Assembly (NCBI GenBank): GCA_030433225.1
Contig: JAUIMD010000054.1
Span: 1-8,774 of the forward strand
DNA from: Bacteroidia bacterium
GTDB taxonomy: Bacteria > Bacteroidota > Bacteroidia > Bacteroidales > UBA5342
Direction of reading: 5' to 3'
DNA length: 8,774 nucleotides
Made by a program: the position numbers and the translations under genes. A model generated the notes under the pieces. The model was given only the letters and a program-made list of their open reading frames with translations, had not been told where the DNA came from and searched no databases. Within the stretch, counting starts at the first letter, position 1. Every line of letters begins with the position of its first letter. Of the stretch, positions 1 to 6,914 are shown piece after piece.

Positions 1-576
1 CACAGGCCCGCCGGGGTAAGGCAGCCCCATAACCTTGGCACATTTATCAAACGCTTCTCCTGCGGCATCGTCAATGGTTTGCCCAACCACCTCCATGGTA
101 TAATGATCTTTTACCAGGATAATTTGCGAATTTCCACCCGACACCAACAGGCATACAAACGGGAAAGCCGGCTGATCATTGTCATCGGCATCTTCTTTAA
201 TAAAGTGAGCCAGCACATGTGCCTGCAAATGGTTAATGTCGATGAGGGGAATGTTCAGCGACCGTGCCAGGCCTTTGGCAAAGCTGGTACCCACCAATAA
301 CGATCCCAACAAACCTGGCCCGCGGGTAAACGCCAAAGCCGTCACCTCTTCTTTTCGAATACCGGCTTGTTGAATGGCACTGTTTACCACCGGAATGATG
401 TTTTGCTGATGTGCCCTGCTGGCCAGTTCGGGCACTACCCCGCCATACTCTTCATGTACTTTTTGCCCCGCAATTACGTTTGATAAGATAACTCCGTCTT
501 TTATAACGGCTGCAGAGGTATCGTCGCATGATGACTCAATTCCCAGAATTACGATGTTTTCGCTTTGATTTAGCAC
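1..576 (-). CDS. tsaD: tRNA N6-adenosine threonylcarbamoyltransferase TsaD, N-terminal part (cut by window edge)
   Basis: TsaD transfers the threonylcarbamoyl group from threonylcarbamoyl-AMP to A37 of ANN-decoding tRNAs, in the cytoplasm, together with TsaB and TsaE. Translating the minus strand gives 192 residues before the edge, out of the usual ~335-340. Seen: the start of the ASKHA fold (ILGIESSCDDTSAA, residues 10-23), EYGGVVPELASRAH (43-56), TRGPGLLGSLLVG (84-96), the metal-binding HLQAH pair (H116, H120), SGGN (146-149) and the nucleotide-site motif TIDDAAGEAFDK (167-178). These place the assignment beyond real doubt. The start chosen is GTG at 574-576. No ATG occurs between the in-frame stop at 607-609 and the first conserved residues, and the GTG leaves a short leader of about 8 residues, as is usual. 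It is divergent from the tamB-like gene, a common arrangement in Bacteroidota. Confidence 0.97.
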   Translation of the reverse strand, partial: MLNQSENIVILGIESSCDDTSAAVIKDGVILSNVIAGQKVHEEYGGVVPELASRAHQQNIIPVVNSAIQQAGIRKEEVTALAFTRGPGLLGSLLVGTSFAKGLARSLNIPLIDINHLQAHVLAHFIKEDADDNDQPAFPFVCLLVSGGNSQIILVKDHYTMEVVGQTIDDAAGEAFDKCAKVMGLPYPGGPV

Positions 577-607
577 AGTTTTTGCTTTATTATAAGAGTT
601 CCTTTCC

Positions 608-615
608 TACTTTTG
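608..615 (+). promoter_or_regulatory. Putative -7 box of the tamB promoter (TACTTTTG)
   Basis: TACTTTTG fits the Bacteroidota -7 consensus TAnnTTTG at every fixed position. A TTTG that could serve as the -33 element lies at 581-584, but the 23-nt spacer is longer than the usual 19-21, so the pairing is uncertain. Transcription would start near 622 and leave a very short leader before the tamB-like gene. Confidence 0.4.
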
Positions 616-617
616 TA

Positions 618-625
618 CAAATTTA
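618..625 (-). promoter_or_regulatory. Putative -7 box of the tsaD promoter (TAAATTTG, minus strand)
   Basis: Read on the minus strand, 625-618 is TAAATTTG, a full match to TAnnTTTG. It lies 41 nt upstream of the tsaD GTG. No TTTG is seen at normal -33 spacing; the nearest, on the minus strand at 655-652, is 26 nt away. It faces the plus-strand box at 608-615, with 2 nt between them. Confidence 0.33.
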
Positions 626-626
626 G

Positions 627-662
627 CGCCCAAAGATATTAAAAATACGCCCAAAATATTAA
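627..662. repeat. Two-copy direct repeat, 21-bp period, at the tamB 5' end
   Basis: CGCCCAAAGATATTA begins at 627 and CGCCCAAAATATTA begins at 648. The copies differ only by one inserted G, and their starts are 21 bp apart, about two helical turns. The repeat lies just downstream of the facing -7 boxes and overlaps the likely true N-terminal codons of the tamB-like gene. It could be an operator pair or a small tandem duplication. Confidence 0.55.
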
Positions 663-679
663 TCCTGTTTGTTACCCTT

Positions 680-3600
680 TTGGTAGTAATCCCTACCTTA
701 TTTTTTGCGGTTGCAGAAAACGCTCGCTTTCAAACCTATATCACCAAAAAGATATTGGTTTCCCTTTCGGAAAAAGTGGGTACAGAGGTTACCATTGGAC
801 GGGCCAAAATGAACCTGTTTCGCGACCTGGTTTTAGAGGAAATTTTAATTCGAGATAAGGCCGGAGATTCCCTGGTGTACATTCCTAAATTAAAGGTGGA
901 TGTGGATTCGGTAAATATTCCACAAAAAAGACTGATTTTTAAAGATTTTGGCATTTACGATGCCAGGTTTCATGTAAAGCAACACAACGACTCGGTGTTC
1001 AACTTTCAGTTTTTGCTGGATTCACTGGCTTCGAAGGATACTGTCAACCAGGTGCAATGGGTGGTTCATCCCGGAAAAATACGCATGTACAAGTCTGCCT
1101 TGCGCTACCAAACCCCTCACCCCAAGTGGAACATGCGGGAGGACATACGGCTTAACAACCTGAACCTCCACCTGAACCTGGAAAGCCTCGAAAAAGATTC
1201 GATGGTATTTAACCTGAAACGACTCTCTTTTGAAGAACCCAACGGATACCAGGTAGAAAGTCTGAAATCAGATTTCACCTACACTCCCAACCAACTCACG
1301 GTAAACGATTTTGAATTAAAAACTGCCCATTCCGAAATTGTTTTTAAGGATGTATTTATACAGGGCGATTCCATTTTTGCCTCCACCCGTAATTTTGAAA
1401 ACGCCAATGCAAGTTATACCATAAAAAGCTCAGAAATTGGTTTGCGTGACCTGGCCTTTTTAAATGCGCGGTTTACCAACAATGAGTACCGCATGGCCGT
1501 ATCGGGAAGCATCACAGGTAAGGTGCAGGATTTAAACCTGAACAATGTACGCTTTGCCATTAAAGATGTGGCATTTCTCGATTTTAGTGCCAAAATTAAC
1601 AACCTGCTGGATGCGGATGAGTCGTTTTTGTTTGCCGAGTTTAACCAACTGCACATTAACTCCCCTCGTTTTACGCGCATGTTGAGTAGCCTGCACATTG
1701 AAAAACCGGCCTTGTACCGCCGCCTGAACGAGTTAGGGAAAATTGACTTTTCCGGTGACATTACCGGGCTGCCGGGCAACTATGTGGCCTTCGGAACTTT
1801 TAAAACACGGTTGGGAACCATTAAAACAGACATATCGCTGCAATCAGATTACAACCAGCTGCTGGAGTTCAGGGGCAATGTGAAAACAACCAATTTCAAC
1901 ATGGCCGCCCTTACCAACGACCGCAAACTTTTTGGGCGGGTAAGTATGGATATTTCGGTAGATGGACTTATAGAAAACGCTGCATTTCAGGGGATGACCA
2001 TTGACGGGTTTATTGAAAAATTTGAGTTTAAAGACTATGCATATACCCACACCGACCTGCATGGTTATTTTGGCCATAACATGTTTAACGGAGCCATATC
2101 GATGAACGATCCTAATTTAAATTTTATGTTTTATGGAAGGGTGGATTTTTCGAAAGAGGTACCGGTACTAAATTTTGATGCAGACATAAAAACAGCGCGT
2201 GTGGGACAACTGAACCTGCTCAAAGATTTTCCCAAAGCCGACCTATCGTGCCAGTTTGCAGCCAACGTTGTGGGTAATTCGTTCTCCACCTTCAATGGGG
2301 AATTTACCATGCACGATTTTCGCTTCTCCAACCGTAAGGGCGCATTCAAGTTAGACTCGGTTCGGCTCGATTTTATGCCCGACAGAGCAATCCCTGCCAT
2401 TTTGTTATCCTCAAACATTGCCCACGGAAGTATTGAAGGAAAGTACCAGTTTAGCGACCTGATTAACTCTTTGAAAGATGTGGCAGACAACTATGTTCCG
2501 GCCATGAATAAACGGGGCACTTCGCCTGTATACCGCACCAGCAACAACTTTAATTTTGCCTGTAAAATAGATCCGGTTGACACCATTGCCTACATACTGG
2601 ATCTGCCGTATTATTTTTACGATGGACTTGAGATATCGGGTATGCTAAACGATAGTCTTGATATGTTTGACATGGCCGTGGATGCTCCCATTTCTGACTT
2701 AAACGGTGCCCTGGTAAAGGAGCTGTCGGTTCGTGTGCAAAATAAAAACAAAAACCTGCTTAAGGTCAGTGCAAAAGCCACTGAAATTCAACTTTCAGAG
2801 GCACGCAGGGTGGAGAACTTCAGCTTCACTTCCTCGCTGCAAAACAACCTGATTGACTCGCGCCTGATCTGGAACAACAATCAGCTAATCACCAACAGCG
2901 GCAATATTTCCACCCGGGTACGCATGTCGCGCAGCAAGCGTAACAAGTTGGTTACCAACATCCACTTTAACCCTTCGTCCATCATTCTGGCGGATAGTCA
3001 ATGGGTAATCCCTGAATCAGACATTTCCATATCGGAGAAGCGCCTGCAATTTAAGCAGGTACAAATTTCAAACCAGGATCATTTTTTTAACATCGATGGC
3101 ATTGCGTCACAAAGCCTCAACGATAGCCTGACGTTTAGCATTAACAACATCGACATTCAATACATTGAACAACTCCTTAAACCCAATAACATTAGCTTTT
3201 CGGGCCATTTAAATGGCAAAACCACCATTAATGGTCTGCTGGGAAAACCTTTAATTAAGGCGGCCATCAGCATTGACAGCCTCACTTTTAACCGGGAGTT
3301 TTACGGGCTGTTTGATATTTCGAGCATTTGGAACGATCAAAAGAAATGGCTGGATGTTAACGTGCAAAACCGGCATGAAGGGAAAACACCTTTACTTGCA
3401 TCGGGCATTTACAGTCCGCAAAACGATTCGCTGGACATTAACATTGCCCTGAATCAGTTTAGTGCTGAATTTCTACGTCCCTTTATTGACCATTTAATGA
3501 AAGATGTAACGGGCTACGGCAGTGGAAATGTGAAGTTTAAGGGGAGCATCATTAAACCGTATTTCGAAGGAAAAATTTTGCTGGAGGAAGCATCACTGGG

Positions 3601-5164
3601 CATTGATTACCTGAAAACGCGGTACCATTTCAGTGACTCGGTGGAAGTTGGAGAACATACCATTGTTTTTGATAACGTCACATTTTACGACCACCTGAAC
3701 AACCCGGGAAGTTTCAGCGGTACACTTGGCCACACCAGCTTTAAAAACATGAGTGTTGACCTTGATGTATCCAGCAACAACATCAACGTACTCAACCTTA
3801 CTAAAAAAGACAACGATTTGTTTTACGGCGAAATTTACGGTGGAGGAACGGTTGACATTGTAGGCGCCAACGGCGATGTTACCATTGAAGCCAACATGAC
3901 CTCTCGCCCCAACTCTACCTTTGTACTACCCATCACCTCCAACTACAGCGCCAGCGAGAACAATTTTATCAATTACAAAACAACGGTTGTAAAAGAACCG
4001 GAACAACGGAAATACAGGAAGGTTAAGGAAAACAATGTGGTGACCAACGGCGCCCTTACGGTAATTTTAGGCATTAGCACCACACCGGATGTAAAAGTGG
4101 AAATGATTTTTGACGAAACCGTGGGCGACATTATTAAAGGACAGGGAAGCGGTCAACTGAACTTTATCTATTCAACCAAAGGCGATTTTTCACTAAACGG
4201 AGAATACAAAATTTCGAAGGGAGATTACCTCTTTACCCTGCAAAACCTCATTAATAAATCGTTTAACATTGAACCGGGTGGAATTATTCGTTGGACCGGA
4301 GACCCCTTTGCAGCAGATTTGGATTTAGATGCCTACTATCCAACCCGGGCTCCTTTATACGACCTGATGCCCAATTCGCCCAATGCCGAAGATTTGAAGA
4401 AGCGATTTCCGGTGCAATGCCATATGATGCTGACCAACGACCTCATGAATCCCACCATAAATTTTGACATTGTGTTGCCCACGGCTGATGATGAAACCAA
4501 ACGCAGCGTAGAAAGTGTAATTAACTCGGATGATGAATTGAACCGACAGGTACTTTCCCTTTTGGTAATGAACCGGTTTTATACGCCGGATTATATGCGC
4601 AACACGCAGGATGCCAGTGCAGGGTATTCCCAATCGCAGGCTGCAGCCGTTACGGCCAGTGAATTTTTATCCAACCAATTAAGCAACTGGCTTTCGCAAA
4701 TAAGCAACGAGGTGGATTTGGGTGTGCACTACCGGCCAGGCGACAACCAGATTACCAGCACCGAAGTGGAACTGGCCCTGAGTTCGCAATTGTTTGACGA
4801 CCGCGTGGAGTTTAACGGCAACGTTGGTTACCGCGACAATACCAACGTGACAACTACCAACAATCCTTCAAATTTTGTAGGTGATTTTGAAGTATTTGTA
4901 AAATTAAACCAACAATACCGCCTTAAAGCCTATTCGCGCACCAACGATAATATTTATTACGAAACCTCCCCCACCACACAAGGTGTTGGCATAATCTATC
5001 GCGAAGAATTTGACAACCTGCAGGATTTAGCCGAAATGCAACGAAACCGACGTAAAGAGCGGAAACAAAAACGACAGGAAAAGCGCATGGAAAAACGCCA
5101 CGAAACTCCCTTGCCCAATGCTGATGAAGAAGAAAATGACATTACCCAGGAGGATGAAAAATAA
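680..5164 (+). CDS. tamB: TamB/DUF490-type translocation and assembly module protein
   Basis: A very large envelope protein, 1494 residues from this start. TamB-family (AsmA-like) proteins are anchored in the inner membrane and span the periplasm as a long beta-rich groove. They serve outer-membrane protein assembly and lipid transport with an Omp85 partner. Seen: a hydrophobic N-terminal segment, then long repetitive beta-strand-like sequence with many N/D/S-rich turns, then the conserved C-terminal DUF490 region at about residues 1000-1445. That region includes LTVILGIST, GDYLFTLQNL, IRWTGDP and, near the end, TQGVGIIYREEF. A strongly basic stretch follows (about 1455-1475, K/R/E-rich), then an acidic tail. 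The start given is TTG at 680, but it cuts into the membrane helix. The frame stays open upstream to 596, and an ATT at 638 would give a complete KNTPKILILFVTLLVV anchor. It is divergent from tsaD and convergent with the next gene. Confidence 0.93.
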   Translation: MVVIPTLFFAVAENARFQTYITKKILVSLSEKVGTEVTIGRAKMNLFRDLVLEEILIRDKAGDSLVYIPKLKVDVDSVNIPQKRLIFKDFGIYDARFHVKQHNDSVFNFQFLLDSLASKDTVNQVQWVVHPGKIRMYKSALRYQTPHPKWNMREDIRLNNLNLHLNLESLEKDSMVFNLKRLSFEEPNGYQVESLKSDFTYTPNQLTVNDFELKTAHSEIVFKDVFIQGDSIFASTRNFENANASYTIKSSEIGLRDLAFLNARFTNNEYRMAVSGSITGKVQDLNLNNVRFAIKDVAFLDFSAKINNLLDADESFLFAEFNQLHINSPRFTRMLSSLHIEKPALYRRLNELGKIDFSGDITGLPGNYVAFGTFKTRLGTIKTDISLQSDYNQLLEFRGNVKTTNFNMAALTNDRKLFGRVSMDISVDGLIENAAFQGMTIDGFIEKFEFKDYAYTHTDLHGYFGHNMFNGAISMNDPNLNFMFYGRVDFSKEVPVLNFDADIKTARVGQLNLLKDFPKADLSCQFAANVVGNSFSTFNGEFTMHDFRFSNRKGAFKLDSVRLDFMPDRAIPAILLSSNIAHGSIEGKYQFSDLINSLKDVADNYVPAMNKRGTSPVYRTSNNFNFACKIDPVDTIAYILDLPYYFYDGLEISGMLNDSLDMFDMAVDAPISDLNGALVKELSVRVQNKNKNLLKVSAKATEIQLSEARRVENFSFTSSLQNNLIDSRLIWNNNQLITNSGNISTRVRMSRSKRNKLVTNIHFNPSSIILADSQWVIPESDISISEKRLQFKQVQISNQDHFFNIDGIASQSLNDSLTFSINNIDIQYIEQLLKPNNISFSGHLNGKTTINGLLGKPLIKAAISIDSLTFNREFYGLFDISSIWNDQKKWLDVNVQNRHEGKTPLLASGIYSPQNDSLDINIALNQFSAEFLRPFIDHLMKDVTGYGSGNVKFKGSIIKPYFEGKILLEEASLGIDYLKTRYHFSDSVEVGEHTIVFDNVTFYDHLNNPGSFSGTLGHTSFKNMSVDLDVSSNNINVLNLTKKDNDLFYGEIYGGGTVDIVGANGDVTIEANMTSRPNSTFVLPITSNYSASENNFINYKTTVVKEPEQRKYRKVKENNVVTNGALTVILGISTTPDVKVEMIFDETVGDIIKGQGSGQLNFIYSTKGDFSLNGEYKISKGDYLFTLQNLINKSFNIEPGGIIRWTGDPFAADLDLDAYYPTRAPLYDLMPNSPNAEDLKKRFPVQCHMMLTNDLMNPTINFDIVLPTADDETKRSVESVINSDDELNRQVLSLLVMNRFYTPDYMRNTQDASAGYSQSQAAAVTASEFLSNQLSNWLSQISNEVDLGVHYRPGDNQITSTEVELALSSQLFDDRVEFNGNVGYRDNTNVTTTNNPSNFVGDFEVFVKLNQQYRLKAYSRTNDNIYYETSPTTQGVGIIYREEFDNLQDLAEMQRNRRKERKQKRQEKRMEKRHETPLPNADEEENDITQEDEK

Positions 5165-5181
5165 AAACCAAAAGAGATACC

Positions 5182-5589
5182 CTATGGTGGAGGCAATTCT
5201 CCCCCCGACTGTACGGTTTCAAGTATTTCCGAAATTCCTTGTTTAGTCTGGCCCAGGGTGGTGCCTAAAACATACACCATCGTTTTTCTTCCGTTTTGCA
5301 GGGTTCCAACCCGCACACGTACAGAATCGGGACGGAAGGATAACCCTCCCAATGACTGCCGCGCGTGAGGCACTGCCTGCAATCCATTAATAATCACCAA
5401 ATCGGGCACCTCATATTTACTGCCCACCAGCAACTTGTGTCCTGATTGGGCATACGCCCCTGCCAATGCATGTAAAGCAGAATCGAGCCCGGACTCATCT
5501 CCATACACCTCCATTATCACAGGTTGATTGCAAGCGGCAACCCCTAAAATAAGTACCATAGCCCAACTTAAGGCATGCATAATTTTCAT
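5182..5589 (-). CDS. Small predicted lipoprotein of unknown function
   Basis: A 135-residue protein with a type II signal peptide: MKIMH, a hydrophobic stretch, and the lipobox LGVAAC with the acylated cysteine at residue 20. It is therefore probably anchored in the envelope facing the periplasm, or surface exposed. The mature part (~115 residues) has alternating hydrophobic strands (PDLVIING, VRVRVGTL, KTMVYVLGTT) followed by a helix-like GISEILETVQ, consistent with a small alpha/beta domain. The last segment faintly recalls the GT-x-GI-x-EL pattern of non-catalytic N-terminal domains in large carbohydrate-active enzymes, but this is too weak to name. The ATG at 5589 is preferred over an in-frame TTG at 5598, because it starts directly at the signal peptide. 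It converges on the tamB-like gene with a 17-nt gap and is divergent from the apbE-like gene. I do not recognise the family. Confidence 0.75.
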   Translation of the reverse strand: MKIMHALSWAMVLILGVAACNQPVIMEVYGDESGLDSALHALAGAYAQSGHKLLVGSKYEVPDLVIINGLQAVPHARQSLGGLSFRPDSVRVRVGTLQNGRKTMVYVLGTTLGQTKQGISEILETVQSGGELPPP

Positions 5590-5810
5590 AATAGGCAATT
5601 ATACAATTTGGGAGGTAAAGGTAGGTAAATGCAGCGTGCACCCGCACTCGTTTGTGACATCACTAAACCGTTTAAGATCTTTTTTGTTACTACAATACAA
5701 GTCCAATGCTATGTTTCCATAAAAAATGTGGCAAAACCTATTATCTATATTCCTTACAGCAATAAGGGCAGATTTATTGCACCGGAAGTAACCTGATTAA
5801 GAACGCGAGT
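5590..5810. promoter_or_regulatory. Divergent intergenic region between the lipoprotein and apbE-like genes
   Basis: This 221-nt gap must hold the promoters for the lipoprotein (leftward) and the apbE-sigma operon (rightward). A possible rightward promoter is TTTG at 5683-5686 with TATGTTTC at 5710-5717, one mismatch to TAnnTTTG, and a 23-nt spacer. An 11-bp palindrome, TAAACCGTTTA, lies at 5664-5674. No clear leftward promoter was found; TACCTTTA on the minus strand near 5630 is a one-mismatch candidate. Confidence 0.3.
5759..5780 (+). promoter_or_regulatory. Hairpin in the likely 5' leader of the apbE-like operon
   Basis: GCAATAA (5759-5765) pairs perfectly with TTATTGC (5774-5780), with an 8-nt loop GGGCAGAT. 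An extra G-U pair would close the loop further. No U-tract follows, so it is not a terminator. It ends 30 nt before the ATG of the apbE-like gene and could affect mRNA stability or translation, or be a protein-binding site. It does not resemble the FMN riboswitch. Confidence 0.35.
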
Positions 5811-6632
5811 ATGGAGAGCAGCATAAAAAAAAGCATTTTATCCATGCACACCCGGTTGGATATTACCTTGACCGGGGGCAATGAAGCAGTTTTACATCAA
5901 GCTATTTCGGAAATCAGGGAGCTGTTGGTTTCAGCCGAAATGCTGTTAAGTTGCCATAATCCGGATGCGCTGGCTGCCCGGTTAAATCATTTCAATCCTA
6001 CTGACTCGCTCTCCATTCCACCCGAATTTTACGAGGTGTTGCAATACGCGAAAGCATACTATCAAAAATCGGGGAAACTTTTTGATGTTACCCTGGGTAG
6101 CGGCACCTTTTTGTTTGCCGAAGACCTTTCGCGTTTCCCCCAAAACATTGCACAACACACAGCCACACCATTCCATCTTGATTTTGGAGGATTTGGGAAA
6201 GGCTATGCCCTCAAAAAAATCAGAGCGCTACTCCTGAAAAAAGAGATAAACAATGCCTTTTTATCGTTTGGTGGAACCTCCATAATGTGTTTAGGCAGCA
6301 GTGCCGCTTCCAACTCGTGGAACTATTCCCTTCCTCAGTTCCCCCATATTGGATTTACATTAACAGACGAGTCGGTTTCAATAAGTTCCAACTACAATCC
6401 CAACGGGGAGTCGAACCACATTATTTTTCCCGATACCTTTAAACCGGCCAGCACCAATATTGTGGCAGCCGTTAAATGCAAAGACGCGCTGGATGCTGAA
6501 ATCCTTTCTACGTCACTTATTTTATGCGAAATGCGAAAGTTTCAATCCCTTTTAAATGCATTTCCTGACGCCGAAGCGTACATTATTGATAAAATTGAAC
6601 CACAAAATTTTCTATATTTATCTGCTCAATAA
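5811..6632 (+). CDS. Compact ApbE-like FAD:protein FMN transferase homologue, no signal peptide
   Basis: ApbE enzymes move FMN from FAD onto a serine or threonine of target proteins, usually in the periplasm. This 273-residue protein shows the family's order of motifs: SMHTRLDITL at 11-20 (where MGT is usual), a helix ending in LAARLNHF (54-61), FDVTLG (91-96), DFGGFGKGYAL (124-134), LSFGGTS (151-157), NHIIFPDT (202-209) and ILSTSLIL (231-238). Several key places are altered. The usual HI(I/L)DP-R-TG has become HIIFPDTFKP, and the metal-binding Asp of the ADALST motif aligns with Glu230. The segment between FDVT and DFGG is only ~30 residues, about half the usual. There is no signal peptide or lipobox, so it is probably cytoplasmic unless the start is wrong; no other ATG lies upstream in frame. 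It is the first gene of a four-gene run. Activity is uncertain; it may be a divergent or repurposed member. Confidence 0.82.
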   Translation: MESSIKKSILSMHTRLDITLTGGNEAVLHQAISEIRELLVSAEMLLSCHNPDALAARLNHFNPTDSLSIPPEFYEVLQYAKAYYQKSGKLFDVTLGSGTFLFAEDLSRFPQNIAQHTATPFHLDFGGFGKGYALKKIRALLLKKEINNAFLSFGGTSIMCLGSSAASNSWNYSLPQFPHIGFTLTDESVSISSNYNPNGESNHIIFPDTFKPASTNIVAAVKCKDALDAEILSTSLILCEMRKFQSLLNAFPDAEAYIIDKIEPQNFLYLSAQ

Positions 6633-6649
6633 CCGCTAAACATTCACTT

Positions 6650-6913
6650 TTGGCAGCTCAACTCACACCCACCCAAATACTTAAAAAGGAACTGGTCATT
6701 TTTGGTTTTCTACTGGTGGTAGCCTTAGGCATAAATTTATTTGCCACCCTAAATGCCGGCGAAAAATGGAGCCTTATTTTTACGGAACTTCATGTTGCAC
6801 TGGCCATTGCAGCAGTGCTTTATGTGGGCATTGGCATGTTTCGTCTGACCTTCCGTTTTTTTAAAGGAACGGTCAAATCGTACAATGATTACAATAAACC
6901 GGAGGATTTTTAA
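6650..6913 (+). CDS. Small two-helix inner-membrane protein of unknown function
   Basis: An 87-residue protein with two predicted membrane helices, at about residues 15-34 (LVIFGFLLVVALGINLFATL) and 47-64, joined by a short loop (NAGEKWSLIFTELH). A basic segment (RLTFRFFKGTVK) and a polar tail ending NKPEDF follow. The charge pattern suggests that the C-terminal tail is cytoplasmic. No ATG exists near the N-terminus, so TTG at 6650 is the practical start. An ATA at 6629 overlapping the apbE stop is the only other idea. The gene follows the apbE-like stop by 17 nt, and its own stop is 1 nt before the sigma-factor ATG, so it is almost surely in the same transcript. Two-helix proteins of this size and pattern occur in Bacteroidota without an assigned role. 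No flavinylation motif (S/T-G-A-T) is visible. Confidence 0.72.
   Translation: MAAQLTPTQILKKELVIFGFLLVVALGINLFATLNAGEKWSLIFTELHVALAIAAVLYVGIGMFRLTFRFFKGTVKSYNDYNKPEDF
6901..6905 (+). promoter_or_regulatory. Strong Shine-Dalgarno deciding the sigma-factor start
   Basis: GGAGG lies 9 nt before the ATG at 6915, inside the last codons of the membrane-protein gene. It argues for the start at 6915 rather than the in-frame ATG at 6885, and suggests translational coupling. A near-consensus SD of this kind is uncommon in Bacteroidota. Confidence 0.7.
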
Positions 6914-6914
6914 C

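Noticed and set aside
79..300. Plus-strand frame of 73 codons at the left edge
   Set aside because: It is opposite the clear tsaD coding frame, which carries all the catalytic motifs.
1414..2490. Several minus-strand open frames of 77-121 codons inside the tamB-like gene
   Set aside because: They are antisense to a continuous conserved coding frame, show no recognisable protein features and have no promoter or ribosome site.
5185..5206. GC-rich hairpin GGTGGAG/CTCCCCC as a terminator between tamB and the lipoprotein gene
   Set aside because: It has an internal mismatch and no T-tract on either strand, and it lies in the last lipoprotein codons.
5652..5663. GTGACATCAC as a CRP/FNR-type operator
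   Set aside because: The half-sites are only 2 nt apart instead of the 6 nt such regulators need, so it is probably chance.
5725..5810. FMN or other known riboswitch ahead of the apbE-like gene
   Set aside because: The leader is too short and lacks the conserved RFN-type sequence blocks; only a single simple hairpin is visible.
6885..6914. Ten-residue N-terminal extension of the sigma factor
   Set aside because: GGAGG is well placed for the ATG at 6915, and the extension would overlap the membrane-protein gene by about 29 nt.
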